From Streptomyces canus (lineage in GTDB: Bacteria; Actinomycetota; Actinomycetes; Streptomycetales; Streptomycetaceae), in contig NZ_KQ948658.1 of assembly GCF_001514145.1 (NCBI RefSeq), positions 576,818 through 640,817 on the forward strand: 64,000 bases of DNA. The letters are read 5' to 3'. The notes under the pieces are model-generated. The model worked only from the letters and a program-made list of their open reading frames with translations. It was not told where the DNA came from and searched no databases. The position numbers and the translations under genes were made by a program. Positions within the stretch are counted from its first letter, which is position 1. Each line of letters starts with the position of its first letter. Shown piece by piece: positions 8,990-17,716 of the stretch.

Positions 8990-10288
8990 CTACTTCGCGT
9001 CGAGCTGCTTGAGCTTCTTGTCCAGCGCGGCGGGGATGTCCTTGGGCTTGACCGACCCCTGGACCATCTGCTGCATCTGGGTGTTGAACTCCTGGATGAG
9101 CTCGTTGGAGTGGCGCGGCCAGGCGACGACCGGGAGGTAGATCTTGCCGGAGCGGGCGCCGAGGGCCTGGTTGGTCACGCTCTGCGCGAAGCTCGGCGTG
9201 TAGTCGCTGGTGGTGGTGATCGACCCGCTGGACTTGCCGTACGCCCCGACGGCGGCCGGGCTCGCCAGGAACTGGAGGAACTTCAGGGCGGCCTCGGGGT
9301 TCTTGGCCTTGGCGTTGATCGCGTAACCCGGGCTGGCGGCACCGGTCCAATAGCTGGTGCCCTTGTCGATGCCGGGGATGGCCTCGGTCTGGAAGGACAG
9401 GTGGGGGGCGCTCTTCTGGACCGTGGGTACGTTCCAGGTGCCGGCGCCGAACATCGCCACCCGCCCGTTGGCGAACTCGCTGACCACCTGGTCGCTGGTC
9501 AGGCCCAGCACCGCCTTGGGCGTCAGCTTCTCGGTGTACAGCTTGCAGTAGGCGACCAGCGGTTCGGTCCAGGTGTCGGCGAAGGAGGCCTTGCCCGCGA
9601 AGATGTCGGAGTCCGGGAAGCCGCCGTGGTTGTCGAAGTACCCGCCGAGCAGGCCCCACAGCGCCATGAAGTTGCCGTCGTGCGCGGAGTCGTAGTACGG
9701 GGCGATCCCCTTGTCCTTGAGCTTGCCGCACAGCTTCAGGAACCCGTCCCAGCTGTCCGGCAGCGCGTCCGCCCCGACCTTGGCGAGCAGCTCCTTGTTG
9801 TACATGATCCCGCCGGCCCAGGAGGAGATCGACAATCCGTACACCTTGCCGTCGACCGTCATGAAGTCCTTGTTGGCGGAGTTCATGGGCTCCAGGAACT
9901 TCTGGCCGGTCAGGTCCTTCACGAAGCCGCCGCCGACCAGCTGCTTGTCCTCGGCCGTGAGGATGAAGACATCGGCGCCGGTGTGGGCCTGGAGGCGGGT
10001 CTGCAGGGTGGACACGTACTGCGGCACCGGAGGGGCGTAGGAGAAGGATACGGAGGTGCCGGTCTGCTTGGTGAACAGGTCCAGCACCGGCTTCATGACG
10101 GTCTGCGTGTCCCAGGAGAAGAAGGACACCGAGCCCTTGCCGCCGCCGCCACCGCTCGCCGCGGTGCTGGTGGAGCAGGCGGAGGCACCCAGCGCGGTCC
10201 CGCCGAGGACGGCGGCCATGAGGCTGCCCTGTACGAAGCGTCGTCTGCTGAGCTGGGGGGTGCTGTTGTCGTTGTGGTTGATGGACAT
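8990..10288 (-). CDS. ABC transporter sugar-binding lipoprotein (Tat signal)
   Basis: 432 residues. The N-terminus has a twin-arginine motif (SRRRFVQG) followed by a lipobox LGASAC with the lipidated cysteine at about residue 38, so the protein should be Tat-exported and anchored outside the membrane. The rest matches family-1 extracellular solute-binding proteins (SVSFFSWDTQTVMKPVLDLF near the N-terminus, then SYWTGAASPGYAINAKAKNP). It is the first gene of the importer operon. Promoter sequences must lie in the G-rich gap 10289-10627. Ligand unknown; context suggests plant-cell-wall oligosaccharides. Confidence 0.92.
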   Translation of the reverse strand: MSINHNDNSTPQLSRRRFVQGSLMAAVLGGTALGASACSTSTAASGGGGGKGSVSFFSWDTQTVMKPVLDLFTKQTGTSVSFSYAPPVPQYVSTLQTRLQAHTGADVFILTAEDKQLVGGGFVKDLTGQKFLEPMNSANKDFMTVDGKVYGLSISSWAGGIMYNKELLAKVGADALPDSWDGFLKLCGKLKDKGIAPYYDSAHDGNFMALWGLLGGYFDNHGGFPDSDIFAGKASFADTWTEPLVAYCKLYTEKLTPKAVLGLTSDQVVSEFANGRVAMFGAGTWNVPTVQKSAPHLSFQTEAIPGIDKGTSYWTGAASPGYAINAKAKNPEAALKFLQFLASPAAVGAYGKSSGSITTTSDYTPSFAQSVTNQALGARSGKIYLPVVAWPRHSNELIQEFNTQMQQMVQGSVKPKDIPAALDKKLKQLDAK

Positions 10289-10627
10289 GGTGGTTCCTCT
10301 CGGGGAGCGCGCGGGGTTCGGTCGGTCCGCTGAGCGCGGGTGGGCCAGGACCGGGGCGGAGGGCCCGGGGCAGGGTGGGAGGTACTGGGTGGTACGAGGG
10401 CGGGGCGCCAGGAGCGGGGGCTGGTGGCTGGGTCGGAGTGGAGGTGGCAGGCGAGGCGGGTGTCAGGGGCTGGACATGAAGGGGGTGGTGGCGGGGGCTG
10501 GGGTCGAGGAGGGGCCGAGGTACGGGTGGGGCCTCAGGTGGATCGGAGGTGCTTGGCGGGGCGGGTGTCAGGGGCGGTTGCGAGGCTCATGGCCGAGGTG
10601 GGGTGGCAGAGGCGGGAGATGAAGGGG
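10289..10627. promoter_or_regulatory. G-rich intergenic region upstream of the sugar-importer operon
   Basis: No gene is visible in these 339 bases. The plus strand is strongly G-rich. GGGCCCGGGGCAGGGTGGG at 10361-10379 fits the four-G-run pattern of a G-quadruplex. GGCGGGTGTCAGGGGC occurs twice (10455-10470 and 10560-10575). The importer promoter is presumably at the left end, but I cannot identify a clear -10/-35 pair. Confidence 0.35.
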
Positions 10628-11584
10628 TCAGGGGCCGGGTGCCGAGGTCGGGCAGGGCAGGGCGTGGAACGGGACGATGTCGCGATCGAGCAGCAGTCGG
10701 TCGCTCTGGGAGGTGAGCCGGGCCAGCTGCACCACGGAGCGGCGCTGGGCCGGTCCGTCGCTGTCCGGGGACTGGGGGTCGCGGTCGGGGTGGGTGAAGT
10801 AGAAGATCCAGGCCGCGTCGGGTCCCGCGACGACGTCGGCGTGGTGTCCGACGCCCTGGTCGTCCTCGCGGGTGCCGGATCCGTCGAGGATGCGGCCCGC
10901 CGGGGTCCAGTCGTCGAGGTCGGTGGAGCGGAACACGTCCTGGCCGTCCCAGCAGTCCACGACCATCCAGTACCGGCCGTCCAGCGCGAAGACGTTGGGC
11001 CCCTCGTGCGGCCGGTGCTCCAGTACCGGGCCCCGGACCCGCCAGTCGTACAGGTCGGCCGAGTCGGCGGCCCAGGTGTGCGAGCCATGGGCCTCGTCCT
11101 TGTACCACATGCGCCAGCCCGAGCCGTCGGGCAGCGGGTGGACGCAGGCGTCGATGACCCGGCGTGAGCTGAGCGCCACCGGTCCGGCGTGGACCCAGTG
11201 CCACAGGTCGCCGCTGGTGTAGTGCAGGATCCGCCGGTCGTGGCCCTCCCAGCGGTCCGGCACACCGCGGATGTAGCTGACGTACATGTGGAACACCCCG
11301 TCGGGCGCCCGCACGATCTCCGGGGCCCAGAAGGTGTTGGTGCCGGGTTCGAACGGGAGGCTCTCCAGTACCCCGCGGTAGAGCCAGTCGCGGCCGTCCG
11401 TGCTGGTCGCGACGCCGATCGCGGTGCCGTGCACCCAGGCGACGCCGGGCGCGGACACGTCGGAGCGGCGCTGTGTGTAGAACATCCACCACTGCCGGCC
11501 GTCGTACTGCACGACGGGATCGGTCGGGCCCGCGTGGACGGGGTCCTCGTACAGCGGTGCCGGGGCGGGAACAAGGGAGGCCAT
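10628..11584 (-). CDS. GH43/GH117-like glycoside hydrolase (five-bladed beta-propeller)
   Basis: 318 residues without a signal peptide, so probably cytoplasmic. The clan-typical acidic triad appears in order: Asp in GPTDPVVQYDG, Asp in RRVIDACVHPL and Glu in RPHEGPNVFALDG. TFWAPEIVRAPDG between them is the usual propeller-blade signature of GH43 and relatives. Start ATG 11584 has GAAGAAGG eight bases upstream. It lies directly upstream of the importer operon on the same strand, and its divergent partner at 11952 is another GH43-type enzyme. It probably trims imported arabino- or xylo-oligosaccharides. GH117 is an alternative assignment. Confidence 0.72.
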   Translation of the reverse strand: MASLVPAPAPLYEDPVHAGPTDPVVQYDGRQWWMFYTQRRSDVSAPGVAWVHGTAIGVATSTDGRDWLYRGVLESLPFEPGTNTFWAPEIVRAPDGVFHMYVSYIRGVPDRWEGHDRRILHYTSGDLWHWVHAGPVALSSRRVIDACVHPLPDGSGWRMWYKDEAHGSHTWAADSADLYDWRVRGPVLEHRPHEGPNVFALDGRYWMVVDCWDGQDVFRSTDLDDWTPAGRILDGSGTREDDQGVGHHADVVAGPDAAWIFYFTHPDRDPQSPDSDGPAQRRSVVQLARLTSQSDRLLLDRDIVPFHALPCPTSAPGP

Positions 11585-11951
11585 GACGACCTTCTTCTGC
11601 CGGCGACAGCCGGCTTCGTCGGGAGGATAGGCCGAACGAACCGGATGAACCGGGTGTTACGGCTGGGTGAAGCGGGATCAGGATGTCCGTCGGGTACATC
11701 GTCGTCAACCCTCAACGGTTGGTCTTTTTTCAGACCGACATCAAACGGCACCCCTGATCATCCTCGCCGTTTCCATGATCTCCGCAGGTCACGACCGCCG
11801 ACTTCGTCGCATCCTCCAGTCTTGAGTCGCGCCGCGAGGAGAACCTTTCGTGGATCATCGGCCTGCCCGACCTTTGACAACGATGAACCTCGATGCGAAG
11901 CTCACCTCACCTCACCTCACCCCACCCCCGCAGACGAGGAGACAGGTCCCC
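11585..11951. promoter_or_regulatory. Divergent promoter region between two GH43-type genes
   Basis: This 367-bp gap must carry promoters for both hydrolases. CAACCCTCAACGGTTG at 11707-11722 is an imperfect inverted repeat (CAACC/GGTTG) of a size suitable for a LacI-family operator, and two LacI regulators are encoded nearby. A run of four CTCAC units lies at 11901-11920. Assignments are inferred. Confidence 0.35.
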
Positions 11952-12995
11952 GTGCCTCAGAGCACCCACCGCGATCACCAAGCCACAGGTACGGCACAGC
12001 CGGCCCTAGGGGCGGGGCCCGAACGGCCCGCCGGCTACCTCTTCGCCCACTTCGCCGGCGAGCACCGCCCCGACGGCGAGCGGATCCGCTTCGCGCTCTG
12101 CGACAACCCCCGCATGGATCGCTGGACGGAACTCACCGGCATTCCCCCGCTGGCCCCCGCGGGCGGAGGTGCGCGGGATCCGTTCCTGGTGCGGGCCGCG
12201 GACGGCAGCGGGTTCCGTCTGCTCGCCACCGATCTGCGCATCCACGGTGGCGAGGACTGGGAACGGGCGATCGCGCACGGCAGTCGCGACCTGTTGGTGT
12301 GGAGCTCGGCCGACCTGCGCGGGTGGGACGGGCCGCACCGGGTCGAGGTCATGCCGGAGCAGGCCGGGTGCGTCTGGGCGCCCGAGGCCGTTTACGACCC
12401 GGGACGGGAGGAGTACTTGGTGTTCTGGGCCTCCACCGTCTACCCGGACGACGACCCGCGGCACGAGAGCCCCTCGTATCAGCGCATGTACTGCGCGACC
12501 ACCAAGGACTTCCGCACGTTCGGCGACTCGCGTGTCTGGGTGGACAAGGGGTACCCCGTCATCGACTCCACCGTCGTGGAGGACGACGGATGGTTCTACC
12601 GGTTCACCAAGGACGAGCGCCTGCCCGGCACGCCTGACGCTCCCGACGCCAAGTTCGTCTTCGTCGAGCGCTCCCGGGACCTGAGGGCCACGGACTACGA
12701 GCCCGTCGCCCAGGGCGTGGGCCGCGGCACCGATGAACTGCCGGGGCTGGCGCACGCCGAGGGGCCGATCGTGCTTCCGGCACCCGACGGGCGGGGCTGG
12801 CTGCTCCTGCTGGACGAGTTCCTCGGCCGCGGCTACGTGCCCTTCCGGGCCGACCGCCTGGACAGTTCCGTGTGGCTTCCCGCGGCCGACCCGGAGTTCT
12901 GCGTACTGCCTCCAGGGCTCCGCCACGGGTCGGTGCTGCCGCTCACCGAGGCCGAGTGCGCGGGGCTGCGCAGCCCTGCCTCGGCCGGCGTCTAG
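11952..12995 (+). CDS. GH43 family glycoside hydrolase (arabinofuranosidase/xylosidase type)
   Basis: 347 residues, no signal peptide. Catalytic-triad positions of GH43 can be followed: Asp in GARDPFLVRA, Asp in VIDSTVVEDDGWFY, and Glu in LAHAEGPIVL, with VWAPEAVYDP in between. I chose GTG 11952 (GAGGAG about ten bases upstream) rather than an upstream start, because the conserved region begins soon after it. The gene is divergent from the hydrolase at 10628. It is followed after 9 bases by the first LacI regulator, so enzyme and regulators are likely one transcript. Predicted to remove arabinose or xylose side groups in the cytoplasm. Confidence 0.85.
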   Translation: MPQSTHRDHQATGTAQPALGAGPERPAGYLFAHFAGEHRPDGERIRFALCDNPRMDRWTELTGIPPLAPAGGGARDPFLVRAADGSGFRLLATDLRIHGGEDWERAIAHGSRDLLVWSSADLRGWDGPHRVEVMPEQAGCVWAPEAVYDPGREEYLVFWASTVYPDDDPRHESPSYQRMYCATTKDFRTFGDSRVWVDKGYPVIDSTVVEDDGWFYRFTKDERLPGTPDAPDAKFVFVERSRDLRATDYEPVAQGVGRGTDELPGLAHAEGPIVLPAPDGRGWLLLLDEFLGRGYVPFRADRLDSSVWLPAADPEFCVLPPGLRHGSVLPLTEAECAGLRSPASAGV

Positions 12996-13004
12996 GGTTC
13001 GGTC

Positions 13005-14045
13005 ATGTCCACGATGCATGACGTGGCCCAGCGGGCCGGGGTGTCACTGAAGACGGTCTCCCGTGTGGTCAACGGCGAGCCCAACGTCAGTGAACAGACC
13101 CGACAGAAGGTCGACGCCGCCATAGCGGAGCTGGACTTCCGGCCGAACTCGGTCGCCCGCAACCTGCGCACCGGCCGGATCGACCTCGTCGGACTCGCCC
13201 TGCCCCACCTGTCCCAGCCCTACTTCTCCTCGCTCGCCGAAGAGATCATGCGGGAGGCGGAGCGCCTTGGGCTCACGGTGCTGATCGAACTCACCGAAGG
13301 AGACGCCGAGGCCGAACTCGCACTGGTCCGGGAGCACGGCCCGCACCTGGGCGGGCTGCTGATGTACCCGGTGGGGCTGTCGGACGCGCAGGCCCTGACC
13401 GTGGCACGGACCGTGCCGACGGTGTTCATCTCCGAACGTGCCTACGACGCGCCCGTCGACCGGGTCGCCATGGCCAACCGAGAAGGCGTCCGGGCCCTCG
13501 TCGGCCACATGGTGTCGCTGGGATACACCCGGATCGCGGCTCTGGGCGCCGACCACACCGGCCGGCCCGAGCGGGCCGCCGCCCACCTGCGCCTGGAGGG
13601 CTACCGGGACGGGCTGCGCGACGCCGGCCTGCCCTATCTGCCCGACCTGGTCCTCGAAGTGGGAACCCCCCACTGGAACCGCCAGGAGGGAGCCACGGGC
13701 ATGCGCCGGCTGATCCAAGCCGGCACCCCCTTCGACGCCGTGGTCGCCTTCGCGGACGCGCTGGCGCTGGGTGCCCTGCACGCCCTTCAGGAAGCGGGGG
13801 TGAGGGTCCCGGCCGAGGTGGCCGTCGCCGGCTTCGACGACACGGACGACGCCCGGTACGCCCACCCCTCGCTCACCTCTATCGCCCCCGGCAGGGCCCA
13901 GATCGCACGGGAAGCCCTGGCCCTGCTGAACGACCGCATGAACGGAACGGTCGAGCGGGAGTCCGGGCGGCTGGTCGTCGCCGACCACCAACTGACCGTC
14001 CGTGAATCGACTCTGGGAGGGACGGCCGCATGGGGCGGAGCGTGA
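13005..14045 (+). CDS. LacI-family transcriptional regulator (first of a tandem pair)
   Basis: 346 residues. The N-terminal headpiece is MHDVAQRAGVSLKTVSRVVN, the canonical LacI HTH and hinge, followed by a periplasmic-binding-protein-like effector domain (about 65-335) ending near FDDTDDARYAHPSLTSI. It lies 9 bases after the GH43 gene and overlaps the next LacI gene by 16 bases. Its likely targets are the divergent GH43 promoters and the importer operon, with a mono- or disaccharide inducer. Having two LacI proteins in one transcript is unusual. Confidence 0.92.
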   Translation: MSTMHDVAQRAGVSLKTVSRVVNGEPNVSEQTRQKVDAAIAELDFRPNSVARNLRTGRIDLVGLALPHLSQPYFSSLAEEIMREAERLGLTVLIELTEGDAEAELALVREHGPHLGGLLMYPVGLSDAQALTVARTVPTVFISERAYDAPVDRVAMANREGVRALVGHMVSLGYTRIAALGADHTGRPERAAAHLRLEGYRDGLRDAGLPYLPDLVLEVGTPHWNRQEGATGMRRLIQAGTPFDAVVAFADALALGALHALQEAGVRVPAEVAVAGFDDTDDARYAHPSLTSIAPGRAQIAREALALLNDRMNGTVERESGRLVVADHQLTVRESTLGGTAAWGGA

Positions 14046-15082
14046 CCATGCGTACCGTGGCCGAAAAGGCGGGCGTGTCGACGAAGACGGTCTCCAACGT
14101 CATCAACGGCACCGGCTCCTTCAGCCCGGAGACGGAACACCGCGTCCGTGCGGCCGTCGAGGAACTCGGCTACCGGATAAACCCCTTCGCCCGCGGCCTG
14201 CGCTCGCAGCGCACCGGCACCATCGCGCTGGTCCTCCCGAACGTCTACCAGCCGTTCAACGCGGAACTGGCCGAACAGGTCATCCGGGCTCCGGAGACTC
14301 AGGGACTGAAAGTGGTCGTCGAGACCACGCGCGGAGACGCCGAGCGTGAACGAGCCGTCCTGTCCACGTCGCACAAGGAACTCGTGGACGGGGTCATCTA
14401 CGTGCCGCAGGCCCTCACGCCCGAGGAATACCTGCCCCTGCCCCTCACCCAGCCCACCGTCGTCCTCGGCGAACGCCCCGCCCAGGCGGCCGGGATGCAT
14501 CTGGACTACGTCGAGATCGCCGACGAGCAGGGCACGCACGCGGCCGTCAGCCACCTGCTCGCCCAGGGCCGACGCCGTATCGCCGCCCTGTGCGAACAGG
14601 CGGAGCCACGCGCCGGCGGTCGACGTCTGCGCGGTTACCGCAGAGCTCTCGAAGACGCCGGTGTCGCCTACGACGACTCGCTGGTGATCGGCGTGGACAA
14701 CGCCGACCTGTGGTCCTCCGGCGCCGGCGCGGTGGCCCGCCTGCTGCGCACCCGCGTCCGCTTCGACGCCCTGTTCTGCTACAACGACGTGGTCGCCATC
14801 GGCGCTCTGTCGGTCCTGACGCGAAGCGGCGTCGCCGTCCCCGACGACGTGGCCCTGGCGGGCTTCGACGACATCGACGCAGCCCGCTTCGCCTCACCGC
14901 CCCTGACCACCGTCGACCCGCAGCGCGCGACGATCGCCCGCAGAGCCGTGTCGCTCCTGCGCTCCCGCATGGACATGGAGGACTTCCGGGAACTCCCCGG
15001 CCGCTGCGAGAGCGCCGGATTCGTCCTGCGGGTGCGCAGATCCTCCTCGGCCACTTCGGGCACGCCTGGCGAATCGCCGTAA
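14030..15082 (+). CDS. LacI-family transcriptional regulator (second of a tandem pair)
   Basis: 350 residues. The headpiece MRTVAEKAGVSTKTVSNVIN is followed by the effector domain (IALVLPNVYQPFNAELAEQ to AGFDDIDAARFASPPLTTV). The start at 14030 overlaps the end of the first LacI gene by 16 bases, giving translational coupling. The recognition helix differs from the first protein (STKTVSNVI versus SLKTVSRVV) and the effector domains differ widely. The two probably sense different sugars or bind different operators rather than being a recent duplicate. A strong hairpin follows at 15195-15283. Confidence 0.92.
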   Translation: MGRSVTMRTVAEKAGVSTKTVSNVINGTGSFSPETEHRVRAAVEELGYRINPFARGLRSQRTGTIALVLPNVYQPFNAELAEQVIRAPETQGLKVVVETTRGDAERERAVLSTSHKELVDGVIYVPQALTPEEYLPLPLTQPTVVLGERPAQAAGMHLDYVEIADEQGTHAAVSHLLAQGRRRIAALCEQAEPRAGGRRLRGYRRALEDAGVAYDDSLVIGVDNADLWSSGAGAVARLLRTRVRFDALFCYNDVVAIGALSVLTRSGVAVPDDVALAGFDDIDAARFASPPLTTVDPQRATIARRAVSLLRSRMDMEDFRELPGRCESAGFVLRVRRSSSATSGTPGESP

Positions 15083-15194
15083 TTGCGATGTCCTGGAAAA
15101 ACTGATCGGAGCAGGAGCTTGCTCTGCACCATGTCAATGGAGCGAGCGCCTCCGGTATGTCGTCAGACGGCCTTCAGTAGCCGACGGGGCAACA

Positions 15195-15283
15195 GCGTGA
15201 GCCATGAGAACCCCCGGCGAAGGGTCTATGGAGCGATCAACTTCGACTCTTCGCCGGGGGTCCCTTGCCTGGTCGGCTCACGC
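15195..15283. terminator. Large composite hairpin between convergent genes
   Basis: Bases 15210-15222 (ACCCCCGGCGAAG) pair perfectly with 15249-15261. An outer arm, 15195-15203 (GCGTGAGCC), pairs with 15275-15283. It lies between the plus-strand LacI gene and the minus-strand SnoaL-like gene and should act as a bidirectional terminator. Confidence 0.75.
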
Positions 15284-15309
15284 CGTGCTGATGCGTCTTT
15301 GCTGCTGCC

Positions 15310-15729
15310 TCAGCCGGTGAGCTGCATCTGCATCTGGAGTTGCAGCAGCTCCTCGACGTGTCGGATCTCGACGATCCGACCGTCGACCACCCGCGCGAGA
15401 TCGATGCCGGAGCAGGTCACGTCACGGCCGGTCGCGGGCAGTCCGAACCAAGGGCCGGTGTGGGTCGCTGTGATCACCCACTGGGAGACGACCCAGCCGT
15501 CGTCTGTCTCGGCCTGGTAGACGATCTCGTGGTGAGGGTTGGTGAACCCGTCGCGCATGGCAGCGACCATTCCCTTCATCCCCTCGATCGCCGAGGGAGC
15601 CCCTGGGGGCAGGTTGTGGTCGACGAGATCGGGCGAGACCAGGGTGTCCAGTGCGGCGATGTCGCCCGCGTCGAAGGCGGCGAACAGACGGGTAGGGACA
15701 TCGCGGGCGGACGTGGGTTGGCTGTTCAT
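15310..15729 (-). CDS. SnoaL-like ester cyclase family protein
   Basis: 139 residues, the usual size for a single NTF2/SnoaL fold. Typical features are PTRLFAAFDAGDIAALDTLV, the VDHNLPPGAPSAIEGMKGMV segment and GRDVTCSGIDLARVVDGRIV, which match SnoaL-like polyketide cyclase/ester cyclase proteins. Start at 15729 has AGAGGA upstream. It is the last gene of a three-gene operon (SDR, alpha/beta hydrolase, this). Most members have no known substrate; here it may act on a product of the two upstream enzymes. Confidence 0.8.
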   Translation of the reverse strand: MNSQPTSARDVPTRLFAAFDAGDIAALDTLVSPDLVDHNLPPGAPSAIEGMKGMVAAMRDGFTNPHHEIVYQAETDDGWVVSQWVITATHTGPWFGLPATGRDVTCSGIDLARVVDGRIVEIRHVEELLQLQMQMQLTG

Positions 15730-15772
15730 CAGGGGTTTCCTCTCGCCTCGGTGTGCCGGCTCTCGAAGTTGG

Positions 15773-16726
15773 TCAGGCTGTGGGGTTGGTGGGGTACAAG
15801 GCGTTGATCTCGGCCAGGACGCGGTCGGGTGCTTCGTGGAGGAGGAAGTGTCCTGCGCCGGGGACATCGGCGGAGGTGGCGTGGGGGGCGGCGTCCTGGA
15901 GGGGCGGCAGGACCATGTCGGCGAGGCCGGCCTGGGTGATCATGCGGACCGGGATGGTCAGCGGGGTCTCCTGGAGTTTGGTGTTGTCGGCCTCGTCCTG
16001 GATCTCGGTCCGGTAGAGCTCGAAGCCGGCGTGCAGGACCTGGGGGCGGGAGTACAGCCGGACGAACTCGGCCAGTTCGTCGGCGGAGATGTTCTCGCCG
16101 GCGGTCTTCATCCCCTGGAAGAAGTGGGTGAGGAAGGTCTCGACCCGGCCGGTGACCAGTTCCTCCGCGAGGGGACGCTGCTTATTGAAGGAGAAGTGCC
16201 AGAACATCGACTCGATGGCGGCGAACTTCAGGTTCTTGCCGGTCAGGCCGTAGTCCATGAGGAACAGGCCCGACACCTGCTCGCGGTACTGGGCGGCCAG
16301 CGGGTAGGCGACGCTGACGCCGAAGTCGTGGGCGACGACCTGCACGTTCTCGCGATGGCCGAGGTGGTCGAGCAGCTTGTGGACGTAGGTGGCCAGGGCC
16401 GTCTTGGCCCTGGAGGGCGGGTTTCCGGTCGAGTCGCCCAGGCCCGGCAGGTCGATGGCGATGACGGTGCGGCCGGGCAGCAGCGAGGGCATGATCTGGC
16501 GGTACTCGTACCAGCTCTGCGGCCAGCCGTGCAGCAGCACCATGACCTGCGGGCCGTCGCCGCCGATGACGTAGTGCATCTGTACGTCGTCGATGGTGGC
16601 GAAGCCGTGCCGGAAGTGCTTGTTGAACTCGGCGTCGTCCTTGGTCGCCGCGTCGTAGCCGGGGCTGAGAGGCTCCTCCGACTCGACGGCTACGGCGGTC
16701 GTGGAGGCTGTGGTGAAGGCGTTCAT
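15773..16726 (-). CDS. Alpha/beta hydrolase, epoxide hydrolase/dehalogenase type
   Basis: 317 residues. The HGWPQSWYEYR oxyanion motif is followed by the nucleophile elbow VVAHDFGVSVA, with Asp about residue 134 as nucleophile, as in epoxide hydrolases and haloalkane dehalogenases rather than Ser esterases. The general-base His lies in VPGAGHFLLHEAPD. Start 16726 is chosen because AAAGGACG precedes it. The gene is 43 bases upstream of the SnoaL-like gene and 97 bases downstream of the SDR, on the same strand. Substrate unknown. Confidence 0.85.
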   Translation of the reverse strand: MNAFTTASTTAVAVESEEPLSPGYDAATKDDAEFNKHFRHGFATIDDVQMHYVIGGDGPQVMVLLHGWPQSWYEYRQIMPSLLPGRTVIAIDLPGLGDSTGNPPSRAKTALATYVHKLLDHLGHRENVQVVAHDFGVSVAYPLAAQYREQVSGLFLMDYGLTGKNLKFAAIESMFWHFSFNKQRPLAEELVTGRVETFLTHFFQGMKTAGENISADELAEFVRLYSRPQVLHAGFELYRTEIQDEADNTKLQETPLTIPVRMITQAGLADMVLPPLQDAAPHATSADVPGAGHFLLHEAPDRVLAEINALYPTNPTA

Positions 16727-16823
16727 GGTCGTGGTACGTCCTTTGTGACGGGGGGTGTCGTGCACGGCGGTGCGGCTGGAGGCCGGTGGACCGCGCCTGA
16801 TTGCGGCCGCCCGGGGTGGGCGG

Positions 16824-17588
16824 TCAGACAGCGATGCCGCCGTCGACGTTCCAGCTGGTGCCGGTGATGAAGTGGGCTTCGGGGCCGGCGAGATAGGCGA
16901 CGGCGCTGGCGATGTCGGCGGGCTCGGCGAAGTGGTCGAGCGGCATGAGCTGCTTGAGGGATTCCGCGTACGGTCCGGAGGCAGGGGTCATGTCCGTAGC
17001 GGTGGGGCCGGGCTGCACGTTGTTGACGGTGATGCCGCGCGGACCGAGTTCGCGGGCCAGGCCGCGGGTGAGACCGGCGACAGCGGCCTTGGTCAGGGCG
17101 TAGACGGTTGCGCCCGGGAAGGGGACGCGGTCGACGATGACGCTGCCGATGGTGATGATGCGACCGCCCGGGCCGAGGTGGGGAGCGGCGGCCTGCACGG
17201 CGCTGAACACGCCCCGGACGTTGACGGCGATCATCCGGTCGAACTCCGCCAGCGGGAAGTCCTCGATCGGCGCGGCGTGGGAGACGCCGGCGTTGTTGAC
17301 GAGGATGTCCAGTCCGCCGAAATGCTCCGTGGTGCGGCTGACCGCGGCCCGGACGGCTTCGTGGTCCGCGTTGTCCGCCTGCACGGCCAGGGCGCCCGTC
17401 GCCTCGGCCACGGCGTCGGCCTGGTCCTTGGCGCTGGCGTAGGTGAAGGCGACCTGGGCGCCGTCGGCGGTCAGACGGCGCACGATCGCGGCACCTATGC
17501 CCCGGGACCCGCCCGTGACCAGGGCGGTCTTGCCGTCGAGGGGCCGTACGCCGGACCGGGTGGTGCCGGGGGCGAGCTGGGTGCCCAT
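16824..17588 (-). CDS. SDR-family oxidoreductase (FabG-like)
   Basis: 254 residues. NAD(P)-binding TGGSRGIGAAI near the N-terminus, NNAG in ILVNNAGVSHAAP, the catalytic Ser/Tyr/Lys region GSVIVDRVPF with VYALTK, and the C-terminal GTSWNVDGGIAV are all intact, so this is an active classical short-chain dehydrogenase. It is divergent from a TetR regulator across a 128-bp gap carrying a palindrome, a common arrangement in which the TetR represses the SDR operon. The reaction is probably reversible reduction of a small ketone or aldehyde; the substrate is not evident. Confidence 0.92.
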   Translation of the reverse strand: MGTQLAPGTTRSGVRPLDGKTALVTGGSRGIGAAIVRRLTADGAQVAFTYASAKDQADAVAEATGALAVQADNADHEAVRAAVSRTTEHFGGLDILVNNAGVSHAAPIEDFPLAEFDRMIAVNVRGVFSAVQAAAPHLGPGGRIITIGSVIVDRVPFPGATVYALTKAAVAGLTRGLARELGPRGITVNNVQPGPTATDMTPASGPYAESLKQLMPLDHFAEPADIASAVAYLAGPEAHFITGTSWNVDGGIAV

Positions 17589-17626
17589 AGGTGTCTCCGA
17601 TTCTTCAGCACTTCACTTACGAACCG

Positions 17627-17638
17627 AACCGCTCGGTT
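17627..17638. promoter_or_regulatory. Palindromic candidate TetR operator
   Basis: AACCGCTCGGTT at 17627-17638 (AACCG/CGGTT, 2-base spacer) lies in the gap between the SDR and the divergent TetR gene. A second AACCGA half-site sits immediately upstream. This fits an autoregulatory TetR operator. Confidence 0.5.
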
Positions 17639-17716
17639 ACTATATCCATGATGACACTAACCTGAGCAACCACGGGATTCCTTCCGTGGCGGCGAACTTT
17701 TCTCAAGGAGGCTTCG

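Noticed and set aside
8870..10333. Long plus-strand open frame opposite the sugar-binding lipoprotein
   Set aside because: Antisense shadow of a clear family-1 solute-binding protein with Tat/lipobox signal; no domain or ribosome binding site.
11901..11920. Four CTCAC units resembling a short repeat array
   Set aside because: Five-base units without spacers are simple tandem repeat, not a CRISPR array; no cas genes are present anywhere in the window.
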